A DNA stretch of 64,000 nt from Granulosicoccus sp036478595 (GCA_036478595.1 JAZGEF010000053.1:186001-250000), one strand, 5' to 3'. Shown: positions 53,442 through 63,255, counted from the first letter of the stretch. The notes: generated by a model from the letters alone, not told the origin. Numbers and translations are program-made.

Positions 53442-54494
53442 ATGAGAAATTTCACATTCCTGCTCGTTGCGCAGGCTTTTCTGAGTGCCGTTTTGTCGTT
53501 TAGCGCTATTGCTGCCGAGCAGTCACTGGATAGCGCAGTCGTAGAGTCGCGTGAAGTTGCCGACGTAAGAAGGTTTGACGGTGTTGTTGAAGCTATCAAC
53601 AGCGCAACCGTATCGGCTGAAACCTCCGGTCGTATTGTCAGTATTGATTTTGACGTGGATGATTATGTTGAGGCCGGTGAAGTCATTCTGCGTTTCTCTG
53701 ACATAGAGCACAAGGCTCAGTTGGCTCAGGCGGTTGCCTCCTTAGATGCAGCTACAGCAACTCGACAAGGCGCTGCGGATGAGTTCAAACGCATTGAAAA
53801 ATTGGTGGCCACTGGTGCGGTGGCGAAATCACAATTCGATCGGACGAAAGCCTCACTGGATAATGCAAAAGGCCGGCAGAATACAGCCGCCGCCGCTGTA
53901 GAGCAGGCACGCGAACAATTGGCTTATACGATTGTACGGGCACCGTATAGCGGTTTGGTTAAGGCGCGCCACGTTGAATTGGGTGAGCTGGCCAGCCGGG
54001 GGCAGCCATTGATGACAGGATTTTCGTTGGATGAGCTGCGGGTATCGCTGTCGGTGCCGCAGCAGTTTGCAAGGCTCATTCGGGAGGTCAATCAAGCGCT
54101 GATTGTTAATCACGCCGGTGACACTATCCAGTCGGATCAGTTAACGGTATTTCCGTTTGCAGATGGTCGTACCAATACCGTCACGGTGCGGGTTGATCTT
54201 CCTTCAGGTGTCTCAAGCGTATTCCCTGGCATGTTGGTTAAAGCTGCTTTCAATGTGGGAACAATTCGCGCCTTGATGGTGCCGGAAAGTGCCATTGTCA
54301 GGCGCGGTGAGGTTCGGGGTGTTTATCTAGTTGCCGATGATGGGCGGTTAGCGTTGCAGCAGGTTCGCACCGGTCGGTTGGAGGCGGGTTTTGTTGAAGT
54401 AGTATCCGGATTAGTAGCCGGTGATGTGATTACGCTTGATGCGATCAAAGCGGCGCTGGTCAGGCACTCACAGTTTAAAAAACCTGATGAGTAA
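53442..54494 (+). CDS. RND efflux periplasmic adaptor (membrane fusion protein)
   Basis: 350 residues from ATG 53442, with GGGAG four bases upstream; longer in-frame starts are rejected. Signal peptide ending AIA-AEQ. HlyD/AcrA-type layout: FDGVVEAINSATVSAETSGR, lipoyl half-motifs (DDYVEAGEVILRF; TIVRAPYSGLVKARHVELGE), a coiled-coil hairpin (~100-160) and beta-barrel plus membrane-proximal domains. It links the inner-membrane pump to an outer-membrane channel that is not encoded here. Overlaps the pump gene by eight bases. Confidence 0.93.
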   Translation: MRNFTFLLVAQAFLSAVLSFSAIAAEQSLDSAVVESREVADVRRFDGVVEAINSATVSAETSGRIVSIDFDVDDYVEAGEVILRFSDIEHKAQLAQAVASLDAATATRQGAADEFKRIEKLVATGAVAKSQFDRTKASLDNAKGRQNTAAAAVEQAREQLAYTIVRAPYSGLVKARHVELGELASRGQPLMTGFSLDELRVSLSVPQQFARLIREVNQALIVNHAGDTIQSDQLTVFPFADGRTNTVTVRVDLPSGVSSVFPGMLVKAAFNVGTIRALMVPESAIVRRGEVRGVYLVADDGRLALQQVRTGRLEAGFVEVVSGLVAGDVITLDAIKAALVRHSQFKKPDE

Positions 54495-57400
54495 ATCGAC
54501 ATACGGCATATCGGGCACGATTGCCTCGCTGTTTGTCCGATCAGAAATTACTGCGCTGCTGTTAATTGCAGCGTTGTTATCGGGCGTGTTTGCGGTGCTC
54601 GTTACACCACGGGAAGAAGAACCGCAAATTAACGTCACCTTTGCCAATGTGTTTATCGCTTTCCCCGGTGCCACGGCCGGTGAAGTAGAGAGCCTCATTT
54701 CCACGCCTGCCGAGCAGGTTATTTCCGAAATTTCCGGCATCAAACACGTGTACTCAGTGTCTAGCGCTGGTCTGTCGGTGCTAACGGTGCAATTTAAAGT
54801 GGGAGAAGACAGGACAAAAGTCATTCTCGATCTCTATGACAAAGTGTTCTCTAACCAGGATTGGTTGCCCCAAAATCTCGGCATTTCGCAACCGATCATT
54901 AAGCCTCGATCCATAGATGACATCCCAATTGTAACGGCCGCGCTATGGAGTGAAAACCCTGAGCTTGGCGCGGGGGAACTTTTAAAGGTTGCCAGAACGC
55001 TTGAGGTTGAACTCAAAAGAATTAACGGTACCCGGCAGGTGCGCACCATCGGTGGTCGGGGTGAAATAGTTGACGTACGGGTGGACCCGCAAAAACTTGC
55101 CGGGCACGCAATTACACTGCAAGATTTAACGCTCGCACTCCATGCTGCCAACGCCTCGTCTGATACCGCAAAGCTCATAGCAGATAATCGGCAAATACCC
55201 GTTCGGGCTGGCACTTTTTTGGTGTCGCCAGCGGATGTGGGGCAACTGGTGGTTGGGATAGATGGCACACGGCCCGTGTATCTATCTGACGTGGCAAGTG
55301 TCAGTGCTCGAGCGGAATCACCCAAGAATTATGTCACCCACGTTGCAGGCCCGCTTGCTGGTGAGGAGCCTGCACAAATCAAAGAGCGTTATTCTGCAGT
55401 ATCGGTAGCTATAGCGAAGCAGCCTGGTACCAATGCGGTTGATGTTTCGGATCGGGTAATAGAACGACTTGAGCTACTCCGCGGCATCGTTATCCCGGAT
55501 GACGTGCAAGTTACGATCACGCGCAACTATGGCGAAACTGCGGGCAGCAAAGCGGGTAAGTTAATTAACAAACTGATGTTTGCAACAGGCTCTGTTGTGC
55601 TGTTGGTGATACTTACCATGGGATGGCGTCCGGCGCTAGTTGTTGGCATTGCGGTGGTGGCAACGTTGGCATGCACATTAATGGCGTCATTGGTTTATGG
55701 ATTCACGATAAACCGAGTCTCACTCTTTGCATTGATATTCTCTATCGGTATTTTGGTTGATGATGCCATCGTGGTGGTTGAGAATATCCATCGCCACCTC
55801 TCCCTGCATGCCGATCGCACGATCTGGGAGATTATTCCAGGTGCGGTAGATGAGGTTGGTGGGCCGACTATCTTGGCCACACTAACCGTTATTGCCGCCT
55901 TGTTACCTATGGCATTTGTTAGTGGCCTGATGGGGCCATACATGAGCCCGATTCCGATCAATGCCTCGATGGGTATGTTGATATCGCTGGCCATCGCGTT
56001 TGTTATAACGCCATGGTTGGCGGCCAAGCTGATCAAAAGTCATGGCGCTACTGCCCAAATTAATCCGACTGCGACTCGCGCCTATCGATTCTTTAACAAA
56101 TTGGTCGGGCCTTTTCTGAAATGGCGGCGCCTACGCTATGGATTGGTGCTCGCGCTACTCATTGCCGTGGGGCTGTCTGTTTCATTGGCAGTGGTGCAGA
56201 CAGTCGTGCTCAAGATGCTGCCGTTTGATAATAAATCCGAATTTCAGGTATTGGTTGATTTGCCGGAAGGGTCGAGTGTTGAGATGACGTCACGTGCCGT
56301 ATCGCAAGTGGGCGATGTGTTGGATGGTGTGCCCGAAGTCAGCAACTATCAGATGTATGCGGGTACCTCAGCGCCAGTTGGTTTTAACGGCTTGGTACGA
56401 CAATACTATCTTCGACAGGCTGCGCACTTTGGTGATGTGCAGGTTAATCTGGTTGATGCACATGACCGCAAACGCAAGAGCCACGAGATTGCACGCGACG
56501 TCAGAGAACAATTAACAGCCAGCATGACAGATGCAGATCTCAACATCAAAGTTGTTGAAGTTCCACCCGGGCCACCGGTGCTGTCGCCGTTAGTTGCAGA
56601 AATCTATGGGCCGAACTATCAAGGCCAGATAGAGCAAGCCAAACGCGTCAGGCAAGTGTTCGAGAGCGCCACTGATATTGTTGATGTTGATGATTCAGTC
56701 GATTTAGCCACAGAGCATTTTGTAATAGAGGTTGACCGACAGCGAGCATCGTCCTTGGGCATTTCGCAGGGCGTCGTATCGAATGCAATCACTGCCGCGA
56801 TAGAAGGTGCGGATGTGAGCTACCTGCACAGAAGCGGCGCCAAATATCCGATCCCAATTCGAGTGCAGTTAGCGCAGAGTGAGCAAGGTGTGATCGAGCG
56901 TATATTGGCGTTAAAGGTACGGGCAAGCAGTGGGGCGTTGGTGCCATTGTCGCAGTTGGTGAGGGTTAGTTTGCAACCACGTGAAGCCGCTATCCATCAC
57001 AAAGACCTATTGCCCGTGGTGTATGTGACGGGTGATATTGCCGGGCCGCTTGATAGCCCATTGTATGGCATGGCGGAGATTTACAGTGAGCTGGAGAACG
57101 GATCAGACAGCGGTGGCGACCACTTAGGTCAGTACCTGGTCTCCTCTCCAAACACGCCAGTGGAATACTCTTTGAAATGGGATGGTGAGTGGCAAATTAC
57201 CTACGAGACATTTCGTGATATGGGCATAGCCTATGCCGTAGGAATCATCCTGATCTATTTTTTGGTTGTTGCCCAGTTTCACTCCTATATCGTTCCGCTA
57301 ATCATCATGGCGCCTATCCCGTTAACCGTTATTGGCGTATTCCCCGGCCATGCGATCATGGATACGCATTTTACCGCGACGTCGATGATAGGTATGATCG

Positions 57401-57714
57401 CCTTGGCAGGCATTATCGTTCGTAATTCCATCTTGTTGGTCGATTTCATCAATCAACAAATTGGTGAAGGCGTTGCGATTTTTGATGCTGTAGTCAATTC
57501 ATCTGCGGTGCGTGCAAAGCCGATTATCCTTACTGGGCTGGCTGCAATGATCGGCGCATTTTTTATTATTGACGATCCCATATTCAACGGGCTGGCAATA
57601 TCACTGATTTTTGGTATTTTAGTATCGACATTGTTAACACTTATCGTAATCCCGGTTTTGTACTATGCCTATTTGCAACGGCGACAGAAAAAATCAGGGG
57701 TTGTTAGCGCTTAG
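54487..57714 (+). CDS. RND family efflux transporter permease
   Basis: 1075 residues from ATG 54487 (ATGAGTAA overlap with the adaptor stop). Twelve membrane helices in two halves; the N-terminal half has PREEEPQINVTFANVFIAFPGA and EVESLISTPAEQVISEISGI, and TM4 the proton-relay pair GILVDDAIVVVENIHRHLS. The second half has MIGMIALAGIIVRNSILLVDF. Length and motifs fit the HAE-1/AcrB-like group, in the branch with TPREEEPQI rather than the AcrB-type start. Substrates unknown. Confidence 0.94.
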   Translation: MSKSTYGISGTIASLFVRSEITALLLIAALLSGVFAVLVTPREEEPQINVTFANVFIAFPGATAGEVESLISTPAEQVISEISGIKHVYSVSSAGLSVLTVQFKVGEDRTKVILDLYDKVFSNQDWLPQNLGISQPIIKPRSIDDIPIVTAALWSENPELGAGELLKVARTLEVELKRINGTRQVRTIGGRGEIVDVRVDPQKLAGHAITLQDLTLALHAANASSDTAKLIADNRQIPVRAGTFLVSPADVGQLVVGIDGTRPVYLSDVASVSARAESPKNYVTHVAGPLAGEEPAQIKERYSAVSVAIAKQPGTNAVDVSDRVIERLELLRGIVIPDDVQVTITRNYGETAGSKAGKLINKLMFATGSVVLLVILTMGWRPALVVGIAVVATLACTLMASLVYGFTINRVSLFALIFSIGILVDDAIVVVENIHRHLSLHADRTIWEIIPGAVDEVGGPTILATLTVIAALLPMAFVSGLMGPYMSPIPINASMGMLISLAIAFVITPWLAAKLIKSHGATAQINPTATRAYRFFNKLVGPFLKWRRLRYGLVLALLIAVGLSVSLAVVQTVVLKMLPFDNKSEFQVLVDLPEGSSVEMTSRAVSQVGDVLDGVPEVSNYQMYAGTSAPVGFNGLVRQYYLRQAAHFGDVQVNLVDAHDRKRKSHEIARDVREQLTASMTDADLNIKVVEVPPGPPVLSPLVAEIYGPNYQGQIEQAKRVRQVFESATDIVDVDDSVDLATEHFVIEVDRQRASSLGISQGVVSNAITAAIEGADVSYLHRSGAKYPIPIRVQLAQSEQGVIERILALKVRASSGALVPLSQLVRVSLQPREAAIHHKDLLPVVYVTGDIAGPLDSPLYGMAEIYSELENGSDSGGDHLGQYLVSSPNTPVEYSLKWDGEWQITYETFRDMGIAYAVGIILIYFLVVAQFHSYIVPLIIMAPIPLTVIGVFPGHAIMDTHFTATSMIGMIALAGIIVRNSILLVDFINQQIGEGVAIFDAVVNSSAVRAKPIILTGLAAMIGAFFIIDDPIFNGLAISLIFGILVSTLLTLIVIPVLYYAYLQRRQKKSGVVSA

Positions 57715-58093
57715 TTTAAGCTTGCGCCTTTAGGTATAGCTAGAAAAAGATCCAGATTGACTCCTCGTACCGGCGCAACTTTTCGCCTGCCCGCGTCACT
57801 CATAAACAGCCACGGGTCTCCAAGACTATCGAAATCAGGCTCTACACCAAGCCCAGGTGCATCGGAGCAATATATTCGCTCGTCTGATGTCGGTGGTGCC
57901 GAGGTTCCAGTCGACTCTGCGTTGTAGGTATGCAATCCGTAGTATTGAACAATAGCTCCGCAGGTGTGGAAGCTGCAAAATGTGACACCGCCGCAGATAC
58001 AATCTCGGCGCCCCACATGTATTCACATACTATTTTTATCCCGTGATAGACAAAATAGCCTCGGATTCGACGAGTTGCAGTGTCACCAAGCAT
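57711..58093 (-). pseudogene. 3' remnant of an enolase-superfamily (MR/MLE) gene
   Basis: Minus-strand reading from 58093: YMWGAEIVSAAVSHFAASTP, AELLFNTTDC, then with a frame change near 57900 IYCSDAPGLGVEPDFDSLGD. This matches the C-terminal end of mandelate racemase/muconate-lactonising enzymes (D-x-WG-x-x-I-x-x-A-x-x-H-x-A-x-STP; APGLGVEPD). The catalytic barrel is absent or unrecognisable, so the gene is dead. Confidence 0.65.
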
Positions 58094-58183
58094 TTATCAA
58101 CTGTGCCCGTTGGTGTGTTGCCACAGCAGCCGCTGCCGGGCTTGGCGCCGAGCCCATAGTACATCGAGTTTTAAATCGTCGTG

Positions 58184-59500
58184 CTACCGATCCAAGCCAA
58201 CACCTTTAAATCGCGATCGGACACTAAACGCTGCACCAATATCCAAAAATGGTCTAGGTGGCAACCAAGAGGCAGGCTTTGAATTCAAGCAATCAGTGAT
58301 TAATTCCGATTGTCCACCGGCGGCATATTCGGCAAGCGCTGAACCGAAAGCGGTCCCCCGACTGACGCCAGATCCGTTATATCCACCTGCAATAAATACG
58401 TTTTCCTTTTGCTGTCCAAAAAAATTAGTACCGTTGCGGCTTATCCCCTCCACTCCCGACCAGGCATACTCGAAGGGCACGTTTTGCAATTGAGGAAATC
58501 GTCTTTCGAAAGCTTCTCTATGTATGGACTGACGCTTGCGCAGCCGTTGATCGGATAATAAATTTGCTCCGAGATATTCGGCTGTATTGCGCAAGCAAAT
58601 TCTGCCATCACCGGTTAGCCTGACCGTTGCCCCACCGCCGTGCAGCGAAAGAACGCCCCACTGAGTTTTGCATCCTAAGCTTTCTAACTCTTGTGTATTT
58701 AACACTCTTGTAAAACTACCCGACAGGGTGCTACCTATTAGGTGGCGGTTTAAAAAACCAAGCTTAGGTGTTTCGTAATTCGTTGCTAAAATGACTTTAT
58801 CGGCAATCACACTTCCCAAGGCAAACTGCGCAGTTATCTGTTTCCCGTAGGACATTTTCAGTACTGGGCTAGATTCAAACAGTGTGACATTCTTGGGGAG
58901 GCTATCTGCCAGGCCGCGCACTAGTGCCGCAGGTTGTAGTAACGCGCCTTCATGTACATGAAACCCACGTTTGTAAATCGAGCTTCCTAATCGCTCAGAC
59001 ATTTCGTCTCGACCCAGCGCTGTATGCGATATTTCCAACCCTTGGAGGTAGCCTTGAAAGTGTTCACATTCAAGAATGGCCATTTCATCAACGGCGGCAT
59101 GATGAAAACCGTCTTCATGCCAGGCGCATTCAATATTATTGTCGAATACGCTGTTACGTAGTAACGACAGCCCGGCTTGATTAATTCTGTTGACTCTTTG
59201 GTATTCGTTGATTAAGCCTTTGTCGAAAGCACCCGAGAACTGGCTGTACTGCACGGCAAATCCGGAATTTCGCCCGGAAGCGCCTTGCCCAACTACGCGC
59301 GCTTCGACTAATAACACTTCCTCACTCGGATTAAAATTCGCCAATCTGCGTGCTGCAGAAAGCCCAGTTAATCCGGCGCCGACCACGAGCCAGGGAGTTC
59401 TAAAGTCACCCGTTAGTGAAGGGTTCTTTTTGCGCGCAGGTAAAAGCTCGGACCAACCGTGATGGTCTGTCGTGTACTCACTCAATTTTTTCGGAATCAA
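58184..59500 (-). CDS. FAD-dependent amine/amino-acid oxidase (DAO family)
   Basis: 438 residues. FAD-binding WLVVGAGLTGLSAARRLAN near residue 36, then EVLLVEARVVGQGASGRNSGFAVQ, typical of the DadA/PuuB-like oxidoreductases; C-terminal GISRNGTNFFGQQKENVFIA and GGYNGSGVSRGTAFGSALA. Probably oxidises a primary or secondary amine such as gamma-glutamyl-putrescine or an N-methyl amino acid; which one is unclear. It is flanked on both sides by pseudogene remnants (MR/MLE and EamA), so it may be the survivor of a larger catabolic locus. Confidence 0.9.
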   Translation of the reverse strand: MIPKKLSEYTTDHHGWSELLPARKKNPSLTGDFRTPWLVVGAGLTGLSAARRLANFNPSEEVLLVEARVVGQGASGRNSGFAVQYSQFSGAFDKGLINEYQRVNRINQAGLSLLRNSVFDNNIECAWHEDGFHHAAVDEMAILECEHFQGYLQGLEISHTALGRDEMSERLGSSIYKRGFHVHEGALLQPAALVRGLADSLPKNVTLFESSPVLKMSYGKQITAQFALGSVIADKVILATNYETPKLGFLNRHLIGSTLSGSFTRVLNTQELESLGCKTQWGVLSLHGGGATVRLTGDGRICLRNTAEYLGANLLSDQRLRKRQSIHREAFERRFPQLQNVPFEYAWSGVEGISRNGTNFFGQQKENVFIAGGYNGSGVSRGTAFGSALAEYAAGGQSELITDCLNSKPASWLPPRPFLDIGAAFSVRSRFKGVGLDR

Positions 59501-59790
59501 AATCGGATCAAGCCCTTAACAATTGAAAACAAAAAATACAGCTAGTGGGTATAAGAAGCTTATAGAGTATTTTACAGGAGATTGGACTACCACCTAGAAT
59601 AATCGTCCCGCTATTTCATTGGATGATCGTCGCGCGGGTTTTTTTGAGCGTCATTTGCATCGACGCAATACCGGAAAACTAATTTCTACTCTAACTGCCG
59701 ACTTGGTCGACACAGCGCGGCTGTCGGGCTAGTGGCCCCCGAAAATTCTGTCCGCAGTCGGCCAGCAGTTAGGATTCCCTTGCTGTATAG
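59501..59790. other. Gene-free stretch containing a dispersed 17-bp repeat
   Basis: Upstream of the DAO gene. Bases 59693-59709 (AACTGCCGACTTGGTCG) are identical to 36284-36300 beside tRNA-Phe. A GC-arm pair (CCCGC at ~59609, GCGGG before a T7 run at ~59638) could be a weak plus-strand terminator with a long loop. Confidence 0.5.
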
Positions 59791-59949
59791 CATTTCGTTC
59801 TGGTTATGTAGGGCACGCTTTATGGTTTCTTCGTGTTTGGTGACTTACCCAATCAGTGGACCTTCATCGGGTGTGGCATCATCGTTGTTTCGGGCTTGTA
59901 TGCCACTTACCGCGAATATCAGAACGCAAAATTCCGGACCGACACCTAG
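59791..59949 (+). pseudogene. C-terminal remnant of an EamA/DMT transporter
   Basis: In one frame: FVLVM, a TAG (59809-59811) where TGG is expected, then GTLYGFFVFGDLPNQWTFIG and CGIIVVSGLYATYREYQ, ending at TAG 59947-59949. This is the last helix pair of drug/metabolite transporters (VFGD-LP-x-x-WT-x-x-G; SGLY-x-x-YRE). The rest of the gene is missing. Confidence 0.75.
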
Positions 59950-60265
59950 TGTACTTTTAGTCTCATCGATGCTGTGGCGGGCATTTTGGCGATCGGCGTA
60001 TGCCTTATGATAGGGCAGTGAGTTATGATATTTTTATTTTAGGGGGTCGCTGGCTTGTGTCGGCGTGCGAGCGAAAATTGGGAGGAGCGCAAGGATAATT
60101 CTGCATCACGTATCCGCGATTCGCTAGGCGGGTGAATAGCGATTGTCATGTGGAATGTGTTGACTCTAGCCTTATTAGTGTGTTTAGTATTAATCTGAGT
60201 AATCGTTATGTGTGTGTCCGACGGAGAGGATATTTTCGCATCCCTTGTTTGGCACTGGAGTAAAC
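59950..60265. other. Gene-free leader region of the LysM protein gene
   Basis: About 315 bases, AT-rich in its middle, no recognisable gene; a CTGGAG ribosome site ends it at 60255-60260. Minus-strand open frames here are shadows. Confidence 0.4.
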
Positions 60266-61390
60266 ATGACCTTATCCCACAGAAAGATCCGTCCACATCG
60301 TCGCAGTCTACGCTGCCTCTGGATTTTCCTGATATTAGCATCGCTCTCGGTGGGTGGCAATGCTGCTTATGCGCAAACTTGCAATGATAATCACACTGTA
60401 GTATCAGGCGAATCGCTCTCTAAGATTGCCAACACTTACTACGGTGACTTGCAGAAATGGTCTGTTATTTACAATGTGAATCTCAGTACAATTGGAGACA
60501 ATCCCAATCTGATCTTCATTGGGCAAATACTTCGTATTCCATGCTTGGACGACACTCATTCTGAAGTGGCGAGTACGGGCAATATTGGCATTGAGAATTC
60601 TACTACTGATGTGGCCGATGCTCATGTTTCTACCAATGTTTCCAAAAATGCCATACGATTCCTCACAGCCGATGACTATGCACCGTTCACTGATAGGAAG
60701 CTCATTAACGGCGGCATAGTGACTGATTTGTTGCAAGCTGCGTTAAGTGCTAGCCCCAACAAACCGCAGTTTGTTATCAGTTGGGTTAATGACTGGTCAG
60801 TACATCTCGACCCTTTGCTCTCTTCCAACGAACATGATCTTGGTTTCCCTTGGCTACAACCCGATTGCGTTTTAATGCCCGAAGATTACCGTTGTCAAAA
60901 TTTTAAGTTCTCCTTTCCGGTCTTTGAAATGCTAATACTCCTTTTCACCGATAAGGATCGGCCAATCAGTTTTAATAGTGACGCAGATATGGAAGGTGCT
61001 GTCCTTTGTAGGCCGAAAGGGTATTACACGCATGATTTAGAGAAAGACGGTCGCCTATGGTTAACTAACAATGTGATCGAACTAAAACAGCCCGATAGCA
61101 TAAAGGACTGCTTTGATTTACTGACAAATGGTGACGTTGATGCGGTTGCATTAAACGAATTCACGGGGCGCAGTGCGATATCGGAACTCTTGTTAACACA
61201 GCAAGTAGAGGTGCTGGAGAATCGCCCTATTTCTAGGGAAGGCCTGCATGTTGTCGTGCATAAAAGCCATCCTCGTGCGCAAGAGCTTATCGAAATCGTC
61301 AATGAGAGCATGGCCAATTTTCAGCTCACCGATGCGTACAATGAAATTATTGATCGTCATTTTCGAGCGTTTTGGTCGAAAATTGAGTAA
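60266..61390 (+). CDS. LysM domain fused to a periplasmic solute-binding-like domain
   Basis: 374 residues from ATG 60266 (CTGGAG five bases upstream). Signal peptide ending near AYA-QTC. A LysM domain at ~40-90 (NHTVVSGESLSKIANTYYGD; NPNLIFIGQILRIPCL) with two Cys bracketing it. After a Ser/Asn-rich linker (~95-125) comes a family-3 solute-binding-like domain (AIRFLTADDYAPFTDR, GIVTDLLQAAL, CFDLLTNGDVDAVALNEFTG, EGLHVVVHKSHPRAQELI). The LysM part should hold it to peptidoglycan, tethering a ligand sensor or carrier in the periplasm. No transporter or sensor adjoins. Ligand unknown. Confidence 0.85.
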   Translation: MTLSHRKIRPHRRSLRCLWIFLILASLSVGGNAAYAQTCNDNHTVVSGESLSKIANTYYGDLQKWSVIYNVNLSTIGDNPNLIFIGQILRIPCLDDTHSEVASTGNIGIENSTTDVADAHVSTNVSKNAIRFLTADDYAPFTDRKLINGGIVTDLLQAALSASPNKPQFVISWVNDWSVHLDPLLSSNEHDLGFPWLQPDCVLMPEDYRCQNFKFSFPVFEMLILLFTDKDRPISFNSDADMEGAVLCRPKGYYTHDLEKDGRLWLTNNVIELKQPDSIKDCFDLLTNGDVDAVALNEFTGRSAISELLLTQQVEVLENRPISREGLHVVVHKSHPRAQELIEIVNESMANFQLTDAYNEIIDRHFRAFWSKIE

Positions 61391-61440
61391 GCGCGATTAA
61401 ATTCTAAGAGCCCTCAAAAATTTCGTAGTCTCCTTAAAGA

Positions 61441-61520
61441 GGGACAGACCGCGATTAAATTTACGCATTAAGTGGCGATTGATTTATTTTCGTAAGCTGA
61501 AGCTAAACGTGGTCTGTCCC
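61441..61520. repeat. 80-bp inverted-repeat element (GGGACAGACC arms)
   Basis: GGGACAGACC (61441-61450) pairs with GGTCTGTCCC (61511-61520); the interior also folds (TTACG / CGTAA). A related AATAGGGGACAG lies at ~63276-63289. It starts right after the LysR stop on the minus strand and may serve as its terminator. The arms resemble dispersed GGGGACAG repeats seen in many proteobacteria. Confidence 0.6.
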
Positions 61521-62399
61521 CTATTGTTCCTTCAATAACCAGTTCCGTACTCGCTCAATTTTTTCAATCCCTACCTTTACGCTTGGCGTTAACAAATAAT
61601 AAGCGCTTTTGGGAGTACATACATGCTCGTGTGCTTTTACCAATTGACCCTTGGCAAGTTCATTCTTTACCAAGACGTGAGGAACTATCCCAATCCCATG
61701 ACCAGCTTTAACTGCATCAATTAACATCTCAAATTGACTGAACATCGGGCCAATGGGCGAATTAGCAAGCTCTAGACCGATACTTTCGTACCAGATTTTC
61801 CAGGTTTCCGGCCGAGTCGAATGCTGCAGGCTACGAAATTTTAATAATTCGTAAGGATCGACCACTGGCTCGCTAAGTAAAGATTTCGCTGCTACCACTT
61901 TCAATGACTCGGGCATCAAATAATCATCACGAAAGCCAGTAAAAGGTGGATCACCTTGAGTGATCGCGATATCAATACGGCTAGGATCCAATTCCTCATT
62001 GGATAAATACGTAATCGTGTTGACTGTCAAGTTGTCATATTTTTGGAAAAGCTTCGCTAATTGTGGCATTAGCCAACGGCTGCCAAGTGTGGGATAGATT
62101 CCCAAATTAATGGCCCCGCCTTCCTTGCTATGAGCAAGCATGGTCAGCTGCAGCATTTCTAGATTTTGCAACAATGGAGAAAGTTCGGCCGCCAGCTGCT
62201 TTCCCGCGGAGGTTAGCGTGACTCGCTGGCGAGCTCGGTGAAATAGCGGTTGCGAATAAAACAACTCGAGTAGCTTTATTTGCCGGCTGAGGGCACTCTG
62301 CGATAGATGTAATTCGTCTGCTGCCCGTGCAAAGTTTTCAGTGCTTGAAGCGGCCTCAAAACACAGTAGCGCTGTAATGGATGGAATAGGTCTACGCAC
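61521..62399 (-). CDS. LysR-family transcription regulator
   Basis: 292 residues. N-terminal winged helix (ALLCFEAASSTENFARAADE, LHLSQSALSRQIKLLE) and a ligand domain (INLGIYPTLGSRWLMPQLAK, IDIAITQGDPPF, GHGIGIVPHVLV). The closest look is the GcvA/DsdC-like group. It is divergent from the hydroxylase-like gene at 62539 with a 139-bp spacer, so that gene is a likely target. Confidence 0.93.
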   Translation of the reverse strand: MRRPIPSITALLCFEAASSTENFARAADELHLSQSALSRQIKLLELFYSQPLFHRARQRVTLTSAGKQLAAELSPLLQNLEMLQLTMLAHSKEGGAINLGIYPTLGSRWLMPQLAKLFQKYDNLTVNTITYLSNEELDPSRIDIAITQGDPPFTGFRDDYLMPESLKVVAAKSLLSEPVVDPYELLKFRSLQHSTRPETWKIWYESIGLELANSPIGPMFSQFEMLIDAVKAGHGIGIVPHVLVKNELAKGQLVKAHEHVCTPKSAYYLLTPSVKVGIEKIERVRNWLLKEQ

Positions 62400-62538
62400 T
62401 ATCGCTCACTCAGGAATTCATTCGCTACTTTAGTTGATCTAATTATCTCATCACCTCATCGGTAATTTCCACTGTTAATTTCTCCTAATTGGCGTAAATT
62501 GGGACAACCCTAAGTTTAATTGATGAGGTTTTGGAACC

Positions 62539-63255
62539 ATGGCCAATCTTAATGTGCCGGTTTACAAAAGCGCCACGCGTTCGACTGAAATTCTTTCCAA
62601 CGATCCTGATGTGCTCACGATCAATCGGATGATGCAGAGCCGTATCGACACCGAGTCAGTGGCCACATTTAAGCCTGGCCCAGGTATTTGCCGCCTGGAG
62701 ATGAAGTTTGATAGTGAGAAGCTGAAAGAAGCCCTGCACGATTGCCTCGCTAAAGAGTCGTATAAAGGCCACATGCAAGACAAAGGGTTCTCAGCTTTAC
62801 CGCTCACACAGCGACCAGGGCAAACAGAATGGACCGACAATGATTTATCAGGTCGCTACTGGTTGCGTGCCGATGATCGTTATATAGAAGAACCACGTGA
62901 GAATCTTGTACCGGAAATTGAATTCTCTGAGTTCAACCCGCTATTTGCCGGTACCTACTTTGAGCATGTTTTTCATGAGCTGAGCAAACGATTTCCGATT
63001 GGCCGTACCCGGGTATTGTCCAAAGCGCAGTACAACTGTAACTCTTGGCACCGTGATCCTGAGCCACGCCTGCATATTCCTGTGGTGACGAATCCAGGGT
63101 CCTTGTTTGTTGTCAATCATCATGTAACGCATCTGCCTGCAGATGGCTCTGTCTATTTTACTGATACACGTGGCTATCATACTGCGCTGAATGGAGGCGA
63201 GACGCATCGCGTACACATAGTGGCGGCATTGGCTTACGATCAAATCACCAAATGA
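62539..63255 (+). CDS. Aspartyl/asparaginyl beta-hydroxylase-like dioxygenase
   Basis: 238 residues. The C-terminal half has the Fe(II) facial-triad pattern: NSWHRDPEPRLHIPVVTNPG (H-x-D), then a distal His in HTALNGGETHRVHIVAAL, with the Arg after it suited to 2-oxoglutarate binding. The N-terminal half is unassigned. Likely a 2-oxoglutarate-dependent dioxygenase; the substrate may be a small molecule rather than protein. Divergent from a LysR regulator. A ribosome site is not obvious (GAGG lies ~11 bases before ATG). Confidence 0.8.
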   Translation: MANLNVPVYKSATRSTEILSNDPDVLTINRMMQSRIDTESVATFKPGPGICRLEMKFDSEKLKEALHDCLAKESYKGHMQDKGFSALPLTQRPGQTEWTDNDLSGRYWLRADDRYIEEPRENLVPEIEFSEFNPLFAGTYFEHVFHELSKRFPIGRTRVLSKAQYNCNSWHRDPEPRLHIPVVTNPGSLFVVNHHVTHLPADGSVYFTDTRGYHTALNGGETHRVHIVAALAYDQITK

